Part shown: piece by piece, positions 47,350 through 56,960 of the stretch
How the letters are laid out: each line of letters starts with the position of its first letter
How positions within the stretch are numbered: position 1 is the stretch's first letter
Assembly: GCF_013201605.1 (NCBI RefSeq)
Contig: NZ_CP053848.1
Location: 930,001-994,000, forward strand
DNA from: Campylobacter ornithocola
Lineage (GTDB): Bacteria; Campylobacterota; Campylobacteria; Campylobacterales; Campylobacteraceae
Direction of reading: 5' to 3'
Length of the DNA: 64,000 nt
Notes under the pieces: generated by a model
Database searches by the model: none
What the model saw: only the letters and a program-made list of their open reading frames with translations
What the model was told of the DNA's origin: nothing
Position numbers and translations under genes: made by a program

Positions 47350-48309
47350 GTGCTAGGTATTGATATGGGTTCAAATACATTAAGAGCTGTTTTAATGGAT
47401 GAGAAATTTAATAAACTAAAAAGTGAAGAATTTATCATAGCAGCAGCTAAAAATATGCAAAATGATACCATTAGCAATGAAGCCATAGAAAGGATTTTTA
47501 ACGCTTTAAAAATCTTAAAAGAAAAAAACTATGACTTAAGTCAAGCTAAAGCAGTCGCCACAGCTGCTTTTAGAAAAGCAAAAAATACTGAATTTATTTT
47601 TGAAAAAATTCAAAAAGAATTTAAACTCAATGTAAAATTAATCGATGCAAAAACAGAAGCAAAGTTAAGCATTTTAGGTATGCAAGAGCGTCTTAAAATG
47701 CTTAAGCTTTTTAGAAAAGATTTAAGTTATTGTGATTTAGGTGGTGCTTCTTGTGAAATTTCAAATCATAACTTTAGTAAAAGTTATGATTTTGGAATTA
47801 TTAGTTTTTATGAAAGAATGAATTTTAAAGCCATAAAACCAAGTGTTTATATAAATTTTTTTAAAAAATATCCCCAAAATCTCACTCGCATTAAAGATGA
47901 AAAATTAAAAATTCATCTAAGCCCCTACCCTGCACATTTAAAACAACTCGCCTTAAAAGCTTTTAATCTTAGTAAAGATATAAAATTAAAAGGAAATTTT
48001 TTCATATTAAATTCAGGAGTACCTACCACACTTTGTGCTTATAAACAAAACATAAAATACAAAGATTATCTAGAAGAAAGTGTAAATGGTAAAATACTCA
48101 AACGCAAAGATTTTTTTGATTTTGCATTAAAAATTTGGAATTTAGAACAAGAAAAAGCTAAAATTTATCTTGGAGAAAATAGAAAAAAATACCTCATAGC
48201 AGGCTCAATGATACTTTTTGCTTTATTTAATAAGCAAAAACTCATTGTAATTGATGATGGCGTTAGGGAAGGTGTGTGTATAGCACATTTTAAAAATATC
48301 AAATTTTAA
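47350..48309 (+). CDS. Ppx/GppA-family phosphatase
   Basis: This 319-residue actin-fold protein begins LGIDMGSNTLRAVLMDEKF, the phosphate-1 loop of exopolyphosphatase/ppGpp-hydrolase proteins. YCDLGGASCEIS near residue 131 is the second phosphate loop and FILNSGVPTTLCAY near 219 the adenosine-like motif. It has no extra C-terminal domains, so it is a short-form family member. It starts at GTG with a good AAGGAGAG. Substrate (polyphosphate, pppGpp or other) is open. Confidence 0.87.
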   Translation: MLGIDMGSNTLRAVLMDEKFNKLKSEEFIIAAAKNMQNDTISNEAIERIFNALKILKEKNYDLSQAKAVATAAFRKAKNTEFIFEKIQKEFKLNVKLIDAKTEAKLSILGMQERLKMLKLFRKDLSYCDLGGASCEISNHNFSKSYDFGIISFYERMNFKAIKPSVYINFFKKYPQNLTRIKDEKLKIHLSPYPAHLKQLALKAFNLSKDIKLKGNFFILNSGVPTTLCAYKQNIKYKDYLEESVNGKILKRKDFFDFALKIWNLEQEKAKIYLGENRKKYLIAGSMILFALFNKQKLIVIDDGVREGVCIAHFKNIKF

Positions 48310-48319
48310 AGGAGAAAAA

Positions 48320-48763
48320 ATGAGTTTAAAAGATCAAATTTTAGAAGACATCAAAGAGGCTATGCGTAATAAAGATGATTTTAAAAGAAACACTTTGAGA
48401 ACACTAAATGCTAGCTTTAAACAAATAGAAGTTGATGAGAGAATTACGCTTAATGATGAAAGAATATATAAAATCATTGCAAGCGAGATTAAAAAAAGAA
48501 ACGAAGCAGCACTTGCTTTTAGCAAAGGCTCTAGAGAAGATTTAGCACAAAAAGAACTCCAAGAAGTAGCTATTTTAAGTACTTATCTACCAAAACAACT
48601 TAGCGACGAGGAATTAGAAAGTGAGTTAAAAAAACTCATAGAAAAATTACAAATTAGCTCTTTAAAAGAACAAGGTATTTTGATGAAAGAAGCTAAAGCG
48701 ATTTTTGGCGTGAGTGTTGATGGTAAAAGATTAAATGAAATGGTAAGAAAGCTTTTAGCATGA
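48320..48763 (+). CDS. GatB/YqeY domain protein
   Basis: This 147-residue protein corresponds to a stand-alone YqeY domain, as in the tail of GatB, with an N-terminal helical half (LKDQILEDIKEAMRNKDDFK, R-N-T) and ILSTYLPKQLSDEELE near 96. Such proteins are thought to bind tRNA-like structures, but their role is not settled. AAAGGAGAAA precedes the ATG. It overlaps the nuclease gene start by ATGA. Confidence 0.88.
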   Translation: MSLKDQILEDIKEAMRNKDDFKRNTLRTLNASFKQIEVDERITLNDERIYKIIASEIKKRNEAALAFSKGSREDLAQKELQEVAILSTYLPKQLSDEELESELKKLIEKLQISSLKEQGILMKEAKAIFGVSVDGKRLNEMVRKLLA

Positions 48764-49416
48764 AAAAAATTCTAACACTTTGTGCTTTAGCTTTAAGTTC
48801 TTTTGCCTATACTCAATATGAACTACACCCTAGCTTTAAAGAGTATTTTAAAGATTGCTCTTTATTGATGGATAAATATTATTATATTAATTGTTATGAT
48901 TATAATTATAAAGGAACTAAGGCTATTGCTTATAAATTAGAAGCTAAAATTTTAAACCAAGGACACATTAAAAAACGCCCAAAATTTTCAGAAGATACTA
49001 ACATACCTAAAAAGTATAGAACTTATTGGGAAGATTATCTAAGAAGTGGCTATACAAGAGGACATGTCGTGCCAAATCAATCCATGAATGCAACCACACA
49101 AGCCCAACTTAGCACTTTTTTAATGAGCAATATCACTCCGCAAAAAAAAGATATCAATGCTGAAATTTGGAATGAAATCGAGCAAAGAGAAAGATATTTA
49201 GCAAAGAAAAATAAAGAACTAGAAGTCTTAAATTTAGTGCTTTATGATGATAAACCAAAACGCATTAAAAACAACATTGCTATACCTAATTTTTATGTAA
49301 AAATACTCAAAACTAAAAATTTTAGCGAATGTTATAAAGTGCCAAATAATGATAATTTTGCAAGATTTGATAGAAATTATTTCAAAGAAGATTGTAGAAA
49401 ATATATCAAATACTAG
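48760..49416 (+). CDS. Secreted DNA/RNA non-specific endonuclease
   Basis: This 218-residue protein has a signal peptide (MKKILTLCALALSSFAYT) and the His-Me finger motif GYTRGHVVPNQSMNATTQAQ (near residue 97), where the His is the general base; NITPQ supplies the metal-binding Asn. Two cysteine pairs are likely in the periplasm or outside. Related enzymes degrade extracellular DNA and can limit natural transformation. It follows yqeY by ATGA. It has some A/T codon bias like its neighbours. Confidence 0.88.
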   Translation: MKKILTLCALALSSFAYTQYELHPSFKEYFKDCSLLMDKYYYINCYDYNYKGTKAIAYKLEAKILNQGHIKKRPKFSEDTNIPKKYRTYWEDYLRSGYTRGHVVPNQSMNATTQAQLSTFLMSNITPQKKDINAEIWNEIEQRERYLAKKNKELEVLNLVLYDDKPKRIKNNIAIPNFYVKILKTKNFSECYKVPNNDNFARFDRNYFKEDCRKYIKY

Positions 49417-49486
49417 CACTACCCACTTAAGCACTTCTTTATAAATATAATATTAACATACATAAATTTTTATTAAAGGATTTATT

Positions 49487-52400
49487 ATGTCAATATTTAC
49501 TCCACGGGGGGGGGGAATCGAATAATTTTGATTTAACTCCTTCTTATAAAAAACTTTCAAAACAAATTCTTCTTTCAAATATAGTTGCATATTTGCTCTT
49601 TTCATCTTCTTTTGCTTTACCTAGTGGAGGTAAATTTACTCATGAGACTAGTGGAACTATATCTAAACCAAACAATAATACTTTAAATATTAGTGGCAAT
49701 AAACAAAACTCTATCATACAATGGGGTGGTGGTTTTAGTATAGGTAAGGGCGAAAGTGTAAACTTTGGAAATAGTAATTTCAAAGGACAACAAAACTACC
49801 TAAACATTGCTCATGGAACAAGTAAATCTACTATAGATGGTATATTAAACGCAAGTGGTAATAATGTCTTTTTAATCAACCCTAATGGAGTAATCATTAC
49901 TAAAAATGGAACTATCAATGCTAATCGCTTTGTGGCTTCTACTTCATCTATGAGTGATAATGATATGAAAGCATTTGCTGATTTAAAAAGCTTTGATGAT
50001 GGTTTAAGCTTTTCTCCTGTATTTAAACCATCTAAGGGTGGTAATGTAGTGAATATGGGTGGTGAAATTAATGCTGCTAGTGTTGTTTTACAAGGTAATA
50101 TAGTAGTGTCTAATGCATATGCTGACTATGATAAAAATTTAGGAGAACACTCAAAACAAATTTCAGCTAATGAAATAACCTTACAAGGCAATGAAGTTTA
50201 TGTTGATGTAAGTTCTATTAATGGTAATAAACTTGGCAAATTAAATATCAAGGGAAGCAATGGTAATAATTTTAAAGGTTCTATGTATTTAAATGCTAGT
50301 GGGTATTATTATAATCCTAATTCTTTTAAAGTGTTTGATAAATATACAAATACAAATAGCAACTTTAACGTATATAAATATGTAGGTATAGGCTCTGATG
50401 TAGATTGGTGGCACTTTGCTAAAGGGTGGAATGAGAGAACATGGGATTTTATGCTTAATGCTAGTGAGTATAGATTAACTAATGATATAGATTTTAAAGG
50501 TAATCAAGGTAAAGGAGTAGAAGGTAAGGACTGGCAAAACTATGCTAATTATTGTATAGATGGGCTTGGTTGTACTAATATGATACCTAGTATAAGTGGT
50601 GTTATTTTTGAAGATTTTGATGGTCAAGGGTATACACTTAGCAATATTAATATGGAAATTTTTTTAGACGAAAATTATAGAAATATTGGTGTATTCGGAG
50701 GTTTTGAAGCTAGTAGTACTATAAAAAATATTAATGTTGATTATGAAGGTGGTGGGATTAAAATATATTTTAATGCTGAAGATGTGGGTATGATTAATAT
50801 TGGTGGATTAGCAGGAATGATTGCAAATGCTAAAATATTACATTAAGTAATATAGAAACAATACAAATATATAATATAATGGAAGGTTCATATAGTCCAA
50901 ATATAATCGTAGGTGGATTTGGTGGGTTTTTAGGAGGTAATAAAATTGAAAATATTGCCTTAAATAATATTAATATAAATATATCAGAGCAAAAAAATAA
51001 TGGTTATATTGCTGGATTTATAGGACTTATAGAAACTGATAATTTGTCTGCTTCGAATATAATTTTAAATAATGTAAGTAGTATTAACGGTCATGAATTT
51101 ATAGGTTCTTTTTATGCTACGGATTCAAAATTAGAAAATATTTATCTATACTTTAAACCAGGTGCTTATGATGGTAGTTTGGATTTGGATATACCAACAA
51201 CTATTCTTTCCAACATCCACATCTACCACCACAAAAACGATTTAACCAATGCAACTGCTGATCAATCTTTTTGGGGTAATACTAATGATAAAATAAACAT
51301 TCACACCTACATAGATGAAACTCAAGGTTATACAAACTTTGAACAAGGTGTTTTACAAGCCTTAGCTAGTGAAGGATTGCATAAAGATAAAAACGGAAAT
51401 TTAATCTTTACAACAGACTTTGAAATAGAAAAACCAACTCAATCTCTACCTAATATAACTCATCCTGACATTATGGAGTCTCAAAAACCTTTAATCCCCA
51501 ACATAGAAACTATCAAAAACGAACAAGCCACTTTGGATAAAGATGATATTATAAGCAAAGAAGATTTAGAAAACCAAATCATAGCTGATTTAAAAGATAA
51601 ATTCTATGTAGTAGATATAAATACCCTAAATGAGTTATTAGTAGCTTATAGCAAGATTGATAAAAACAATCCTACATCTAAAGCAGAATTTTTAGCTGAT
51701 TATCTTTTAAGTAAAGATAAATATCCAGAGGATGAAAGACTTGATATAGCTCATTCTATGATTCAAAGCTTAGACTTTTTATTAGCTTATCAAAAGAATG
51801 GTCTAAAAGAAGCTAGTAATGATAAATTTGCAAACAAAGAAGCTATAAACATTAAAGATAAAGTCATAGCTGACGTTTCTGAAGTTTATACTCAAGCTAA
51901 TGCTAATAAAGACAAAGTAAATAACTTTATCCAAATTACTTTAAAAGACAAGGTAAATTCAATCAACAAAGCTAATGAGAATTTCAATAAGCAAGATTAT
52001 TATAATCAACTTAATGAATTAGCCTTAGCTTATAATAAATATGTAGAATTAATCAATAAAGGTTTAGCAAATAAAAACGATCAAGCTTTTAAAGATATTA
52101 GCAATGAATTATTTGCTTTAATAGCTCAAGCACAAGGTGAAACTAAAACTATAGAAGAATTAATTAAAGGCTTTAATAATCTACAAGCACAAGCAAAGGA
52201 TAAATCTAACGGACATTTTATTGTTGAAGGAGAATTATCAGCTATTAAAATACCTTATCCTATTTTAGCTTCTATTAAAGATAATAACAATGGTAGTGGT
52301 GAAATAGATATACCAGATAAACCTATTGATCCAGTTGAGCCACCAATAGATAATAAACCAGATTTTTCTTTAAGCTTTGAACAAAGTTCTACTTTTAACT

Positions 52401-52537
52401 CTATAGGTAATGAAGCCATAGATGATGAGGAAGAACAAGAAGAAATAGAAGAAGCTTCTATGAATCAAAAAGGTAAAACCTGCATAGTAAGTGATAATTA
52501 TAAAACTATGAATCCTTGTGTGGTTGAAAGTTTTTAA
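49487..52537 (+). pseudogene. TpsA / filamentous haemagglutinin-like exoprotein, phase OFF
   Basis: The ATG at 49487 has AAAGGA. With the G10 tract present the frame stops at 49523. With nine G residues it would read MSIFTPR-GG-ESNNFDLTPSY and run into a TPS secretion domain with FIHETSG-like repeats, NVFLINPNGVIITKNGTINA (the NPNG signature, TIGR01901-like) and a beta-helix-like region up to 50846. A second frameshift at the A4 run 50832-50835 breaks the frame; the continuation from about 50834 to 52537 is helical, ends in a Glu-rich stretch and closes with CIVSDNYKTMNPCV, a paired-cysteine tail as in HMW1-type adhesins. Restored length is about 1016 residues. No TpsB transporter gene is in the window. 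Confidence 0.85.
49506..49515 (+). repeat. Poly-G tract (G10), phase-variation switch
   Basis: Ten consecutive G residues lie 19 bases after the ATG of the TpsA-like gene, in a genome of about 30% G+C. Campylobacter uses such tracts as slipped-strand switches. Nine (or twelve) G residues put the ATG in frame with the secretion domain; ten or eleven do not. Confidence 0.95.
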
Positions 52538-52560
52538 GTGCACTAGAATGTGCACTTAAA
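52533..52560. terminator. Bidirectional terminator, tpsA-like gene / dnaK
   Basis: TTTAAGTGCAC and GTGCACTTAAA form a perfect 11-bp stem with a 6-nt loop between the two convergent ends, followed by TTTT on the + strand. Confidence 0.85.
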
Positions 52561-52562
52561 TT

Positions 52563-54425
52563 TTACTCAACTTCAGCATCAATTACATCATCATCTTTTT
52601 TCTTTTGAGTGTTTGGTTCTTCTTTTTTATACATATTTTCTGCTAATTTATGGGAAACTTCGCTTAAAGCTTTCATTTTGCTTTCAATTTCTTCTTTAGA
52701 AGCATTAGTATTTTTCAATGTCTCTTTTAGTTCATCTAAAGCTTTTTGGATATTTGCTTTATCCTCATCGCTTACCTTATCCCCAAGCTCACTTAAAGAT
52801 TTTTCTACTTGATGTACTAAGCTATCAGCAGCGTTTCTAGCTTCTACTGCTTCTTTGCGTTTTCTATCTTCTTCTTTATGAAGTTCTGCATCTTTTACCA
52901 TATTGTTGATTTCTTCTTCACTTAAACCACTTGAACCTGTGATTTTAATCTCTTGAGCTTTACCTGTAGCTTTATCTTTTGCACTAACTGTTAAAATACC
53001 ATTTGCGTCTATATCAAAAGTTACTTCAATTTGTGGCATACCACGAGGTGCCGGTGGAATTCCTTCAAGATTAAAATTTCCTAAAGATTTATTATCACGG
53101 CTAAATTCTCTCTCGCCTTGTAAAACATTAATAGTAACTGCACTTTGATTATCCTCAGCTGTTGAGAAAACTTGTTCTTTTTTAGTTGGTATAGTTGTGC
53201 CTTTTTCGATGATTTTAGTCATAACCCCACCTAAGGTTTCAATACCCAAAGAAAGTGGAGTTACATCAAGCAACAATACATCTTTTACATCACCTTTAAT
53301 AACCGCACCTTGAATTGCTGCACCAATTGCAACAACTTCATCTGGATTTACTGATTTATTTAATTCTTTTCCAAAAGCTTTTTTAACTTCCTCTTGAACT
53401 AAAGGAACACGAGTAGAACCACCTACCATAACAATTTCTTTTACTTCGCTTTTGTCAAGTCCTGCATCTTTTACAACTTCATTAATCTTACTAATAGTTT
53501 CAGCAACCAAACCATCAATCATACTTTCAAATTTAGCTCTTGTTAGAGTTTTGGTTAAGTGTTTTGGACCACTTGCATCAGCTGTAATAAATGGTAAATT
53601 GATATTAGTTTCATTCGCTGAGCTTAATTCCTTTTTAGCATTTTCAGCTGCTTCTTTTAATCTCTGTAAAGCCATTACATCATTTTTAAGATCAATACCT
53701 GTTTCATCTTTAAACTCATTAGCCAAAAAGTCGATTAATTTATTATCAAAATCATCTCCACCTAAGAATGCATTACCACCTGTTGCTAAAACTTCTACTA
53801 CATTATCACCTGTTTCAAGCACGGTAACATCAAATGTGCCACCGCCTAAATCATAAACTACGATTTTTTCACTTTCTTTTTTATCAAGTCCATAAGCCAA
53901 AGCTGCTGCTGTTGGCTCGTTGATAATTCTTAATACATTAAGCCCTGCAATTTGTCCTGCTTCTTTTGTAGCTTTTCTTTGAGCATCATTAAAATACGCA
54001 GGAACAGTAATAACCGCATCTTCTACTTTTTCACCCAAGAAAGCTTCCGCATCTTCTTTTAATTTCATTAAAACTTTTGCTGAAATTTCTTGTGGAGTGT
54101 AAATTTTACCTGCTATTTCAATCGCACAAGCACCATTTCTTTCTGTGATATGATAAGGCAAGCGATTTTTAGCTTCTTTTGCCGCTTCTTCATTAATCAT
54201 TAAACCCATAATTCTTTTTATAGAATAAATAGTTTTTTCAGGATTAGTCACAGCCTGACGCTTAGCACTATCTCCAACTAAAACCTCACCCTTATCTGTA
54301 AAAGCAACTACTGAAGGAGTAGTGTTTTTACCTTCTTTATTTGGGATAACTTTACTCTCACCTCTTTCATATACACTTACACAAGAGTTTGTTGTACCTA
54401 AATCTATACCTATAACTTTTGCCAT
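52563..54425 (-). CDS. dnaK: Chaperone DnaK (Hsp70)
   Basis: This 620-residue Hsp70 begins [30 protein letters not shown] (near 192) and [14 protein letters not shown] (near 332) are nucleotide-binding motifs. The linker [14 protein letters not shown] near 382 leads to the substrate-binding domain, and the tail ends [10 protein letters not shown]. Last gene of the hrcA-grpE-dnaK operon; dnaJ is not next to it. AAAAGGAT precedes the ATG. Confidence 0.98.
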   Translation of the reverse strand: MAKVIGIDLGTTNSCVSVYERGESKVIPNKEGKNTTPSVVAFTDKGEVLVGDSAKRQAVTNPEKTIYSIKRIMGLMINEEAAKEAKNRLPYHITERNGACAIEIAGKIYTPQEISAKVLMKLKEDAEAFLGEKVEDAVITVPAYFNDAQRKATKEAGQIAGLNVLRIINEPTAAALAYGLDKKESEKIVVYDLGGGTFDVTVLETGDNVVEVLATGGNAFLGGDDFDNKLIDFLANEFKDETGIDLKNDVMALQRLKEAAENAKKELSSANETNINLPFITADASGPKHLTKTLTRAKFESMIDGLVAETISKINEVVKDAGLDKSEVKEIVMVGGSTRVPLVQEEVKKAFGKELNKSVNPDEVVAIGAAIQGAVIKGDVKDVLLLDVTPLSLGIETLGGVMTKIIEKGTTIPTKKEQVFSTAEDNQSAVTINVLQGEREFSRDNKSLGNFNLEGIPPAPRGMPQIEVTFDIDANGILTVSAKDKATGKAQEIKITGSSGLSEEEINNMVKDAELHKEEDRKRKEAVEARNAADSLVHQVEKSLSELGDKVSDEDKANIQKALDELKETLKNTNASKEEIESKMKALSEVSHKLAENMYKKEEPNTQKKKDDDVIDAEVE

Positions 54426-54448
54426 TTTTTATCCTTTTTATTAAATTT

Positions 54449-54958
54449 TTATTTTGCAACACTAACTTTTGCTGATCTAATTACCCTATCATTCATCATA
54501 TAACCCTTTTGTAAAAGTTGAACAATATGACCGCTTTCATGATTAGCACTTTCAACATGAAACATTGCTTCATGTAAATTTGGATCAAACTCACCATTTG
54601 CTTCTATTACTTTAACCATATGTTTTTCAAGTTTTTTCAAAAGCAAGTCTAAAGTGTTTTGAACCCCCTCTTTTATTTTTAAACTTAATTCATCATTAGC
54701 TTCTACATTAATAGCCGCTTCTAATGCATCAACTACATCAAGCAAATCTTTAGCAAAACTTTCATTTGCATAAATGGTTGCTGAAATTTTTTCTTTTTCC
54801 ATTCTTTTTTTGATATTTTCAAATTCAGCATTTGCTCTTAAATAAGTATCTTTTAACTCATTATAATCTGCTTGAAGTTTTTCTAATTCATTGTTTTGAT
54901 TATCTGAATTATCTACTGCCTCTTCTAACATTTCTTCATTTTGCTTTTCTTCGCTCAC
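54449..54958 (-). CDS. grpE: Nucleotide exchange factor GrpE
   Basis: This 169-residue DnaK exchange factor has an N-terminal acidic coiled coil (about residues 1-65, [29 protein letters not shown]) and a C-terminal beta wing with [14 protein letters not shown] and [25 protein letters not shown] sequence. It starts at GTG with AAGGAGG and overlaps the hrcA stop (GTGA). Confidence 0.96.
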   Translation of the reverse strand: MSEEKQNEEMLEEAVDNSDNQNNELEKLQADYNELKDTYLRANAEFENIKKRMEKEKISATIYANESFAKDLLDVVDALEAAINVEANDELSLKIKEGVQNTLDLLLKKLEKHMVKVIEANGEFDPNLHEAMFHVESANHESGHIVQLLQKGYMMNDRVIRSAKVSVAK

Positions 54959-55737
54959 GCAGCCTCCTTTATAATATTTAACATTGTTTTAAAATCAGAA
55001 TACACACTTCCAGCAAATATCGCATTAGATTCTTTACCCAAAAATGTACTCTTAAGCTTTAACCCCATAAAACCCTCTTCAAATAAAGGTTGAAATTGTA
55101 ATTTATCATTAAAATAAAATCCAATTTGAGGAGATAAAAGCTTAGCAAATTCATCGTTTTGATAAATTTGATAAGCCTTACTCTCATTATATCTATAATA
55201 AATCATAGCTTGTTTTAACATAGCTATTTTTCCTAACAATTCTTTAAACTCAACTCTAAAAGCTAAGTTTTCAATACTCTTTAAATCAAGCCCTATCAGC
55301 CTTTGCAAGAAAATCAAACTATCTTGATTAAATTTCAATACAATTTCATTTTGCACAAAATCAAGCACAATAAACTTATCATTTACTATATCAACACCTT
55401 GCAAAACAAGCTCGTCGCCACCATAAATCAAAGTATAAATTTCAAATTTATCTAACAAAAACTCTAGCAAAGCAAGATCGTTAATCACGATTTCATTCTC
55501 ATAAAGCTGCTCATACCAATAAGCTTTCATAGCAGAAAAAGTTGGTATGCGACCACTGCTAATATGAAGTTGTGTTAAAACACCTTCATCGCTTAGTTTT
55601 TTAAAATAAACTCTTATAGTAGAAGCTGGTATACTAACTTTGTGATTTAATTCATTAGAACCTACTGGATTATTACCCTCTAAGTAAGTTTCAATAATGG
55701 TTTTTAAAATTAAATCTTTCTTGCTATAAGACTTCAC
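54955..55737 (-). CDS. hrcA: Heat-inducible transcription repressor HrcA
   Basis: This 260-residue repressor binds CIRCE and controls groE and dnaK operons. The N-terminal winged helix has [42 protein letters not shown] and [11 protein letters not shown] place the start at the GTG at 55737, with AAGG seven bases upstream. A GTG at 55767 is also in frame, but it lies within the CIRCE-like operator and lacks a site. The family length agrees with the shorter form. Confidence 0.93.
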   Translation of the reverse strand: MKSYSKKDLILKTIIETYLEGNNPVGSNELNHKVSIPASTIRVYFKKLSDEGVLTQLHISSGRIPTFSAMKAYWYEQLYENEIVINDLALLEFLLDKFEIYTLIYGGDELVLQGVDIVNDKFIVLDFVQNEIVLKFNQDSLIFLQRLIGLDLKSIENLAFRVEFKELLGKIAMLKQAMIYYRYNESKAYQIYQNDEFAKLLSPQIGFYFNDKLQFQPLFEEGFMGLKLKSTFLGKESNAIFAGSVYSDFKTMLNIIKEAA

Positions 55738-55760
55738 TACAAAACCTTGATTTTTTATTT

Positions 55761-55787
55761 TTAGCACTTAATGTTTTTAAGTGACAA
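55761..55787 (-). promoter_or_regulatory. CIRCE-like operator
   Basis: TTAGCACTT, nine bases, AAGTGACAA. The consensus CIRCE is TTAGCACTC-N9-GAGTGCTAA; the first arm differs at the last base, and pairing of the two arms fails at two positions. It lies right at and after the predicted start of transcription, where HrcA would block its own operon. Confidence 0.8.
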
Positions 55788-55791
55788 GATA

Positions 55792-55820
55792 ATTATACAA
55801 CTTTAGTATAATAATGTCAA
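55792..55820 (-). promoter_or_regulatory. Consensus sigma70 promoter of hrcA-grpE-dnaK
   Basis: On the minus strand TTGACA (55820-55815), 17 bases, TATAAT (55797-55792). Both hexamers and the spacing match the sigma70 consensus exactly, which is unusual in Campylobacter where -35 boxes are normally missing. Confidence 0.85.
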
Positions 55821-55847
55821 GCTATTTTTAAATAAAAATATTTAATA

Positions 55848-55881
55848 TTATTTAGTCTATATAACTAAACTTTATTTAGTC
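55848..55881. promoter_or_regulatory. Operator-like repeats
   Basis: TTATTTAGTC occurs at 55848-55857 and 55872-55881. The first copy also forms an inverted repeat TTTAGT-N7-ACTAAA (55851-55869). The site is between the hrcA promoter and the promoter of the small + strand gene, and could bind a regulator. The binding protein is unknown. Confidence 0.35.
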
Positions 55882-55936
55882 ATTAATATACAATATATAA
55901 AAACTTATTTTTCAGCTTTTTTAAAAGAAAAGATAA

Positions 55937-55942
55937 TATAAT
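55937..55942 (+). promoter_or_regulatory. Candidate -10 box of the small ORF
   Basis: TATAAT preceded by GATAA lies 35 bp before the ATG at 55978. A T-rich stretch precedes it. Confidence 0.4.
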
Positions 55943-55977
55943 TTCGCTTGGCAATATTTTCTAAAAGGTTTAAAATA

Positions 55978-56109
55978 ATGAAAAATCTTACTTTGAGAGA
56001 AAAACAAGATCTTGAAGCTTATGTATTTTCTAATATAGAAAGAAAAAAAATGGTTTTAAGTAGAATTTTAAAGTTATATTATTTAAAGTTTTTTAGACTA
56101 GTTTTTTAA
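55978..56109 (+). CDS. Small basic protein of unknown function (43 aa)
   Basis: The frame MKNLTLREKQDLEAYVFSN continues to TAA at 56107. It has AAAAGG nine bases before the ATG, a -10 box upstream and no competing gene on its strand. The protein is very basic in its second half (ERKKMVLSRILKLYYLKFF) and would form one amphipathic or membrane-seeking helix. Its end overlaps the convergent gene by 12 bp. It might be a small membrane-active or regulatory peptide. It is too short for automated calling and could be chance. Confidence 0.5.
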   Translation: MKNLTLREKQDLEAYVFSNIERKKMVLSRILKLYYLKFFRLVF

Positions 56110-56727
56110 TTTGTATTTTCTCATACTCTCTTTTGTAAAAGACAAGTCTTTAAAATCAGGAGATGAAATTAATTCCATACAAGTTTTATCCAAATTCTCC
56201 ATTCCGCTTACTTGCATACTAGCTTGCAAATTTTCGTCTAAATATAAATCAAAAACCACACAAGCTTTATCATTAATCTTATAAAGAATTTTTCCACCAG
56301 TTTTTTCATTTAATTCATGTACTTGTAATTTATTGTTTTTACTCATTTTTTTAATATCGTCAGCAAAAGTTTGATGTAAAGTATAATAAATCATAAAATC
56401 ACGCATAATATTTTTAATATCAGAAATTTCTTTTCTAAGTTTTGATAAATCTTTAGTATATAAACTTATAAATTGTGTATTTAAATACTCATTTAAGCTT
56501 TTTTCATTTAAATTTTCACACAATGGATAAATTTTAACAACATAAGCTTTGTCATTGGCAAGCACTATATCTACACAAGCTTGTTTATTTTTTTTATACT
56601 CCAAAATTAAAGCTTGATTTGTATTTAAATTAAGAGTATTTTGTTTATTGTAAGCAAAATCACTCAGTTCTTCATAAATATTAGCATAAGAAAAAATACT
56701 CATAAAAAACAATAATAAAATTTTCAT
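56098..56727 (-). CDS. Periplasmic protein of unknown function
   Basis: This 209-residue protein has a signal peptide (MKILLLFFMSIFSYANIYEELS). Four cysteines (KKQACVDIV, YPLCENL, DKACVVFD, LDKTCMELI) could form two disulfides. No family is recognised. It is coupled to the preceding 78-codon gene by an ATGA overlap and is the last gene of the flhA-DHH run. Confidence 0.8.
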   Translation of the reverse strand: MKILLLFFMSIFSYANIYEELSDFAYNKQNTLNLNTNQALILEYKKNKQACVDIVLANDKAYVVKIYPLCENLNEKSLNEYLNTQFISLYTKDLSKLRKEISDIKNIMRDFMIYYTLHQTFADDIKKMSKNNKLQVHELNEKTGGKILYKINDKACVVFDLYLDENLQASMQVSGMENLDKTCMELISSPDFKDLSFTKESMRKYKLKN

Positions 56728-56960
56728 TCAAATAAATCTTTATGATGATTTTTTAAATACTCTACCACTTCTAAGATCTCATCGACTCCTTCTTTTTGGG
56801 TATTTTGACAAACCTCATCAATACAGTCAATATAGACTCCAATTGCTTTTTCTAATTTTGCTCTTTTTACCCCAGCAAATAAAAGCATTGCTTCTAATAC
56901 TATGCTTAACTCATATTGTAAATTTTCTATTTCTTCTTTAAAATCATGATTTGTTTTCAT
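56724..56960 (-). CDS. Small conserved protein of unknown function
   Basis: This 78-residue, mainly helical, acidic protein (MKTNHDFKEEIENLQYEL) has no known motif. It overlaps the DHH gene by 17 bp and the next gene by ATGA, with AAGGAAAA before the ATG, so it is very likely real. The helical pattern suggests a coiled-coil or small partner of a neighbour. Confidence 0.75.
   Translation of the reverse strand: MKTNHDFKEEIENLQYELSIVLEAMLLFAGVKRAKLEKAIGVYIDCIDEVCQNTQKEGVDEILEVVEYLKNHHKDLFE

Noticed and set aside
49593..50846. TTG at 49593 as the true start of the TpsA-like protein
   Set aside because: It lies in the middle of the signal peptide and has no ribosome site; the ATG at 49487 with AAAGGA and the G tract explains the N-terminus better.
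53452..53856. A 134-codon open frame on the + strand inside dnaK
   Set aside because: It is antisense to the highly conserved ATPase domain of dnaK; such frames arise from codon bias and show no ribosome site.
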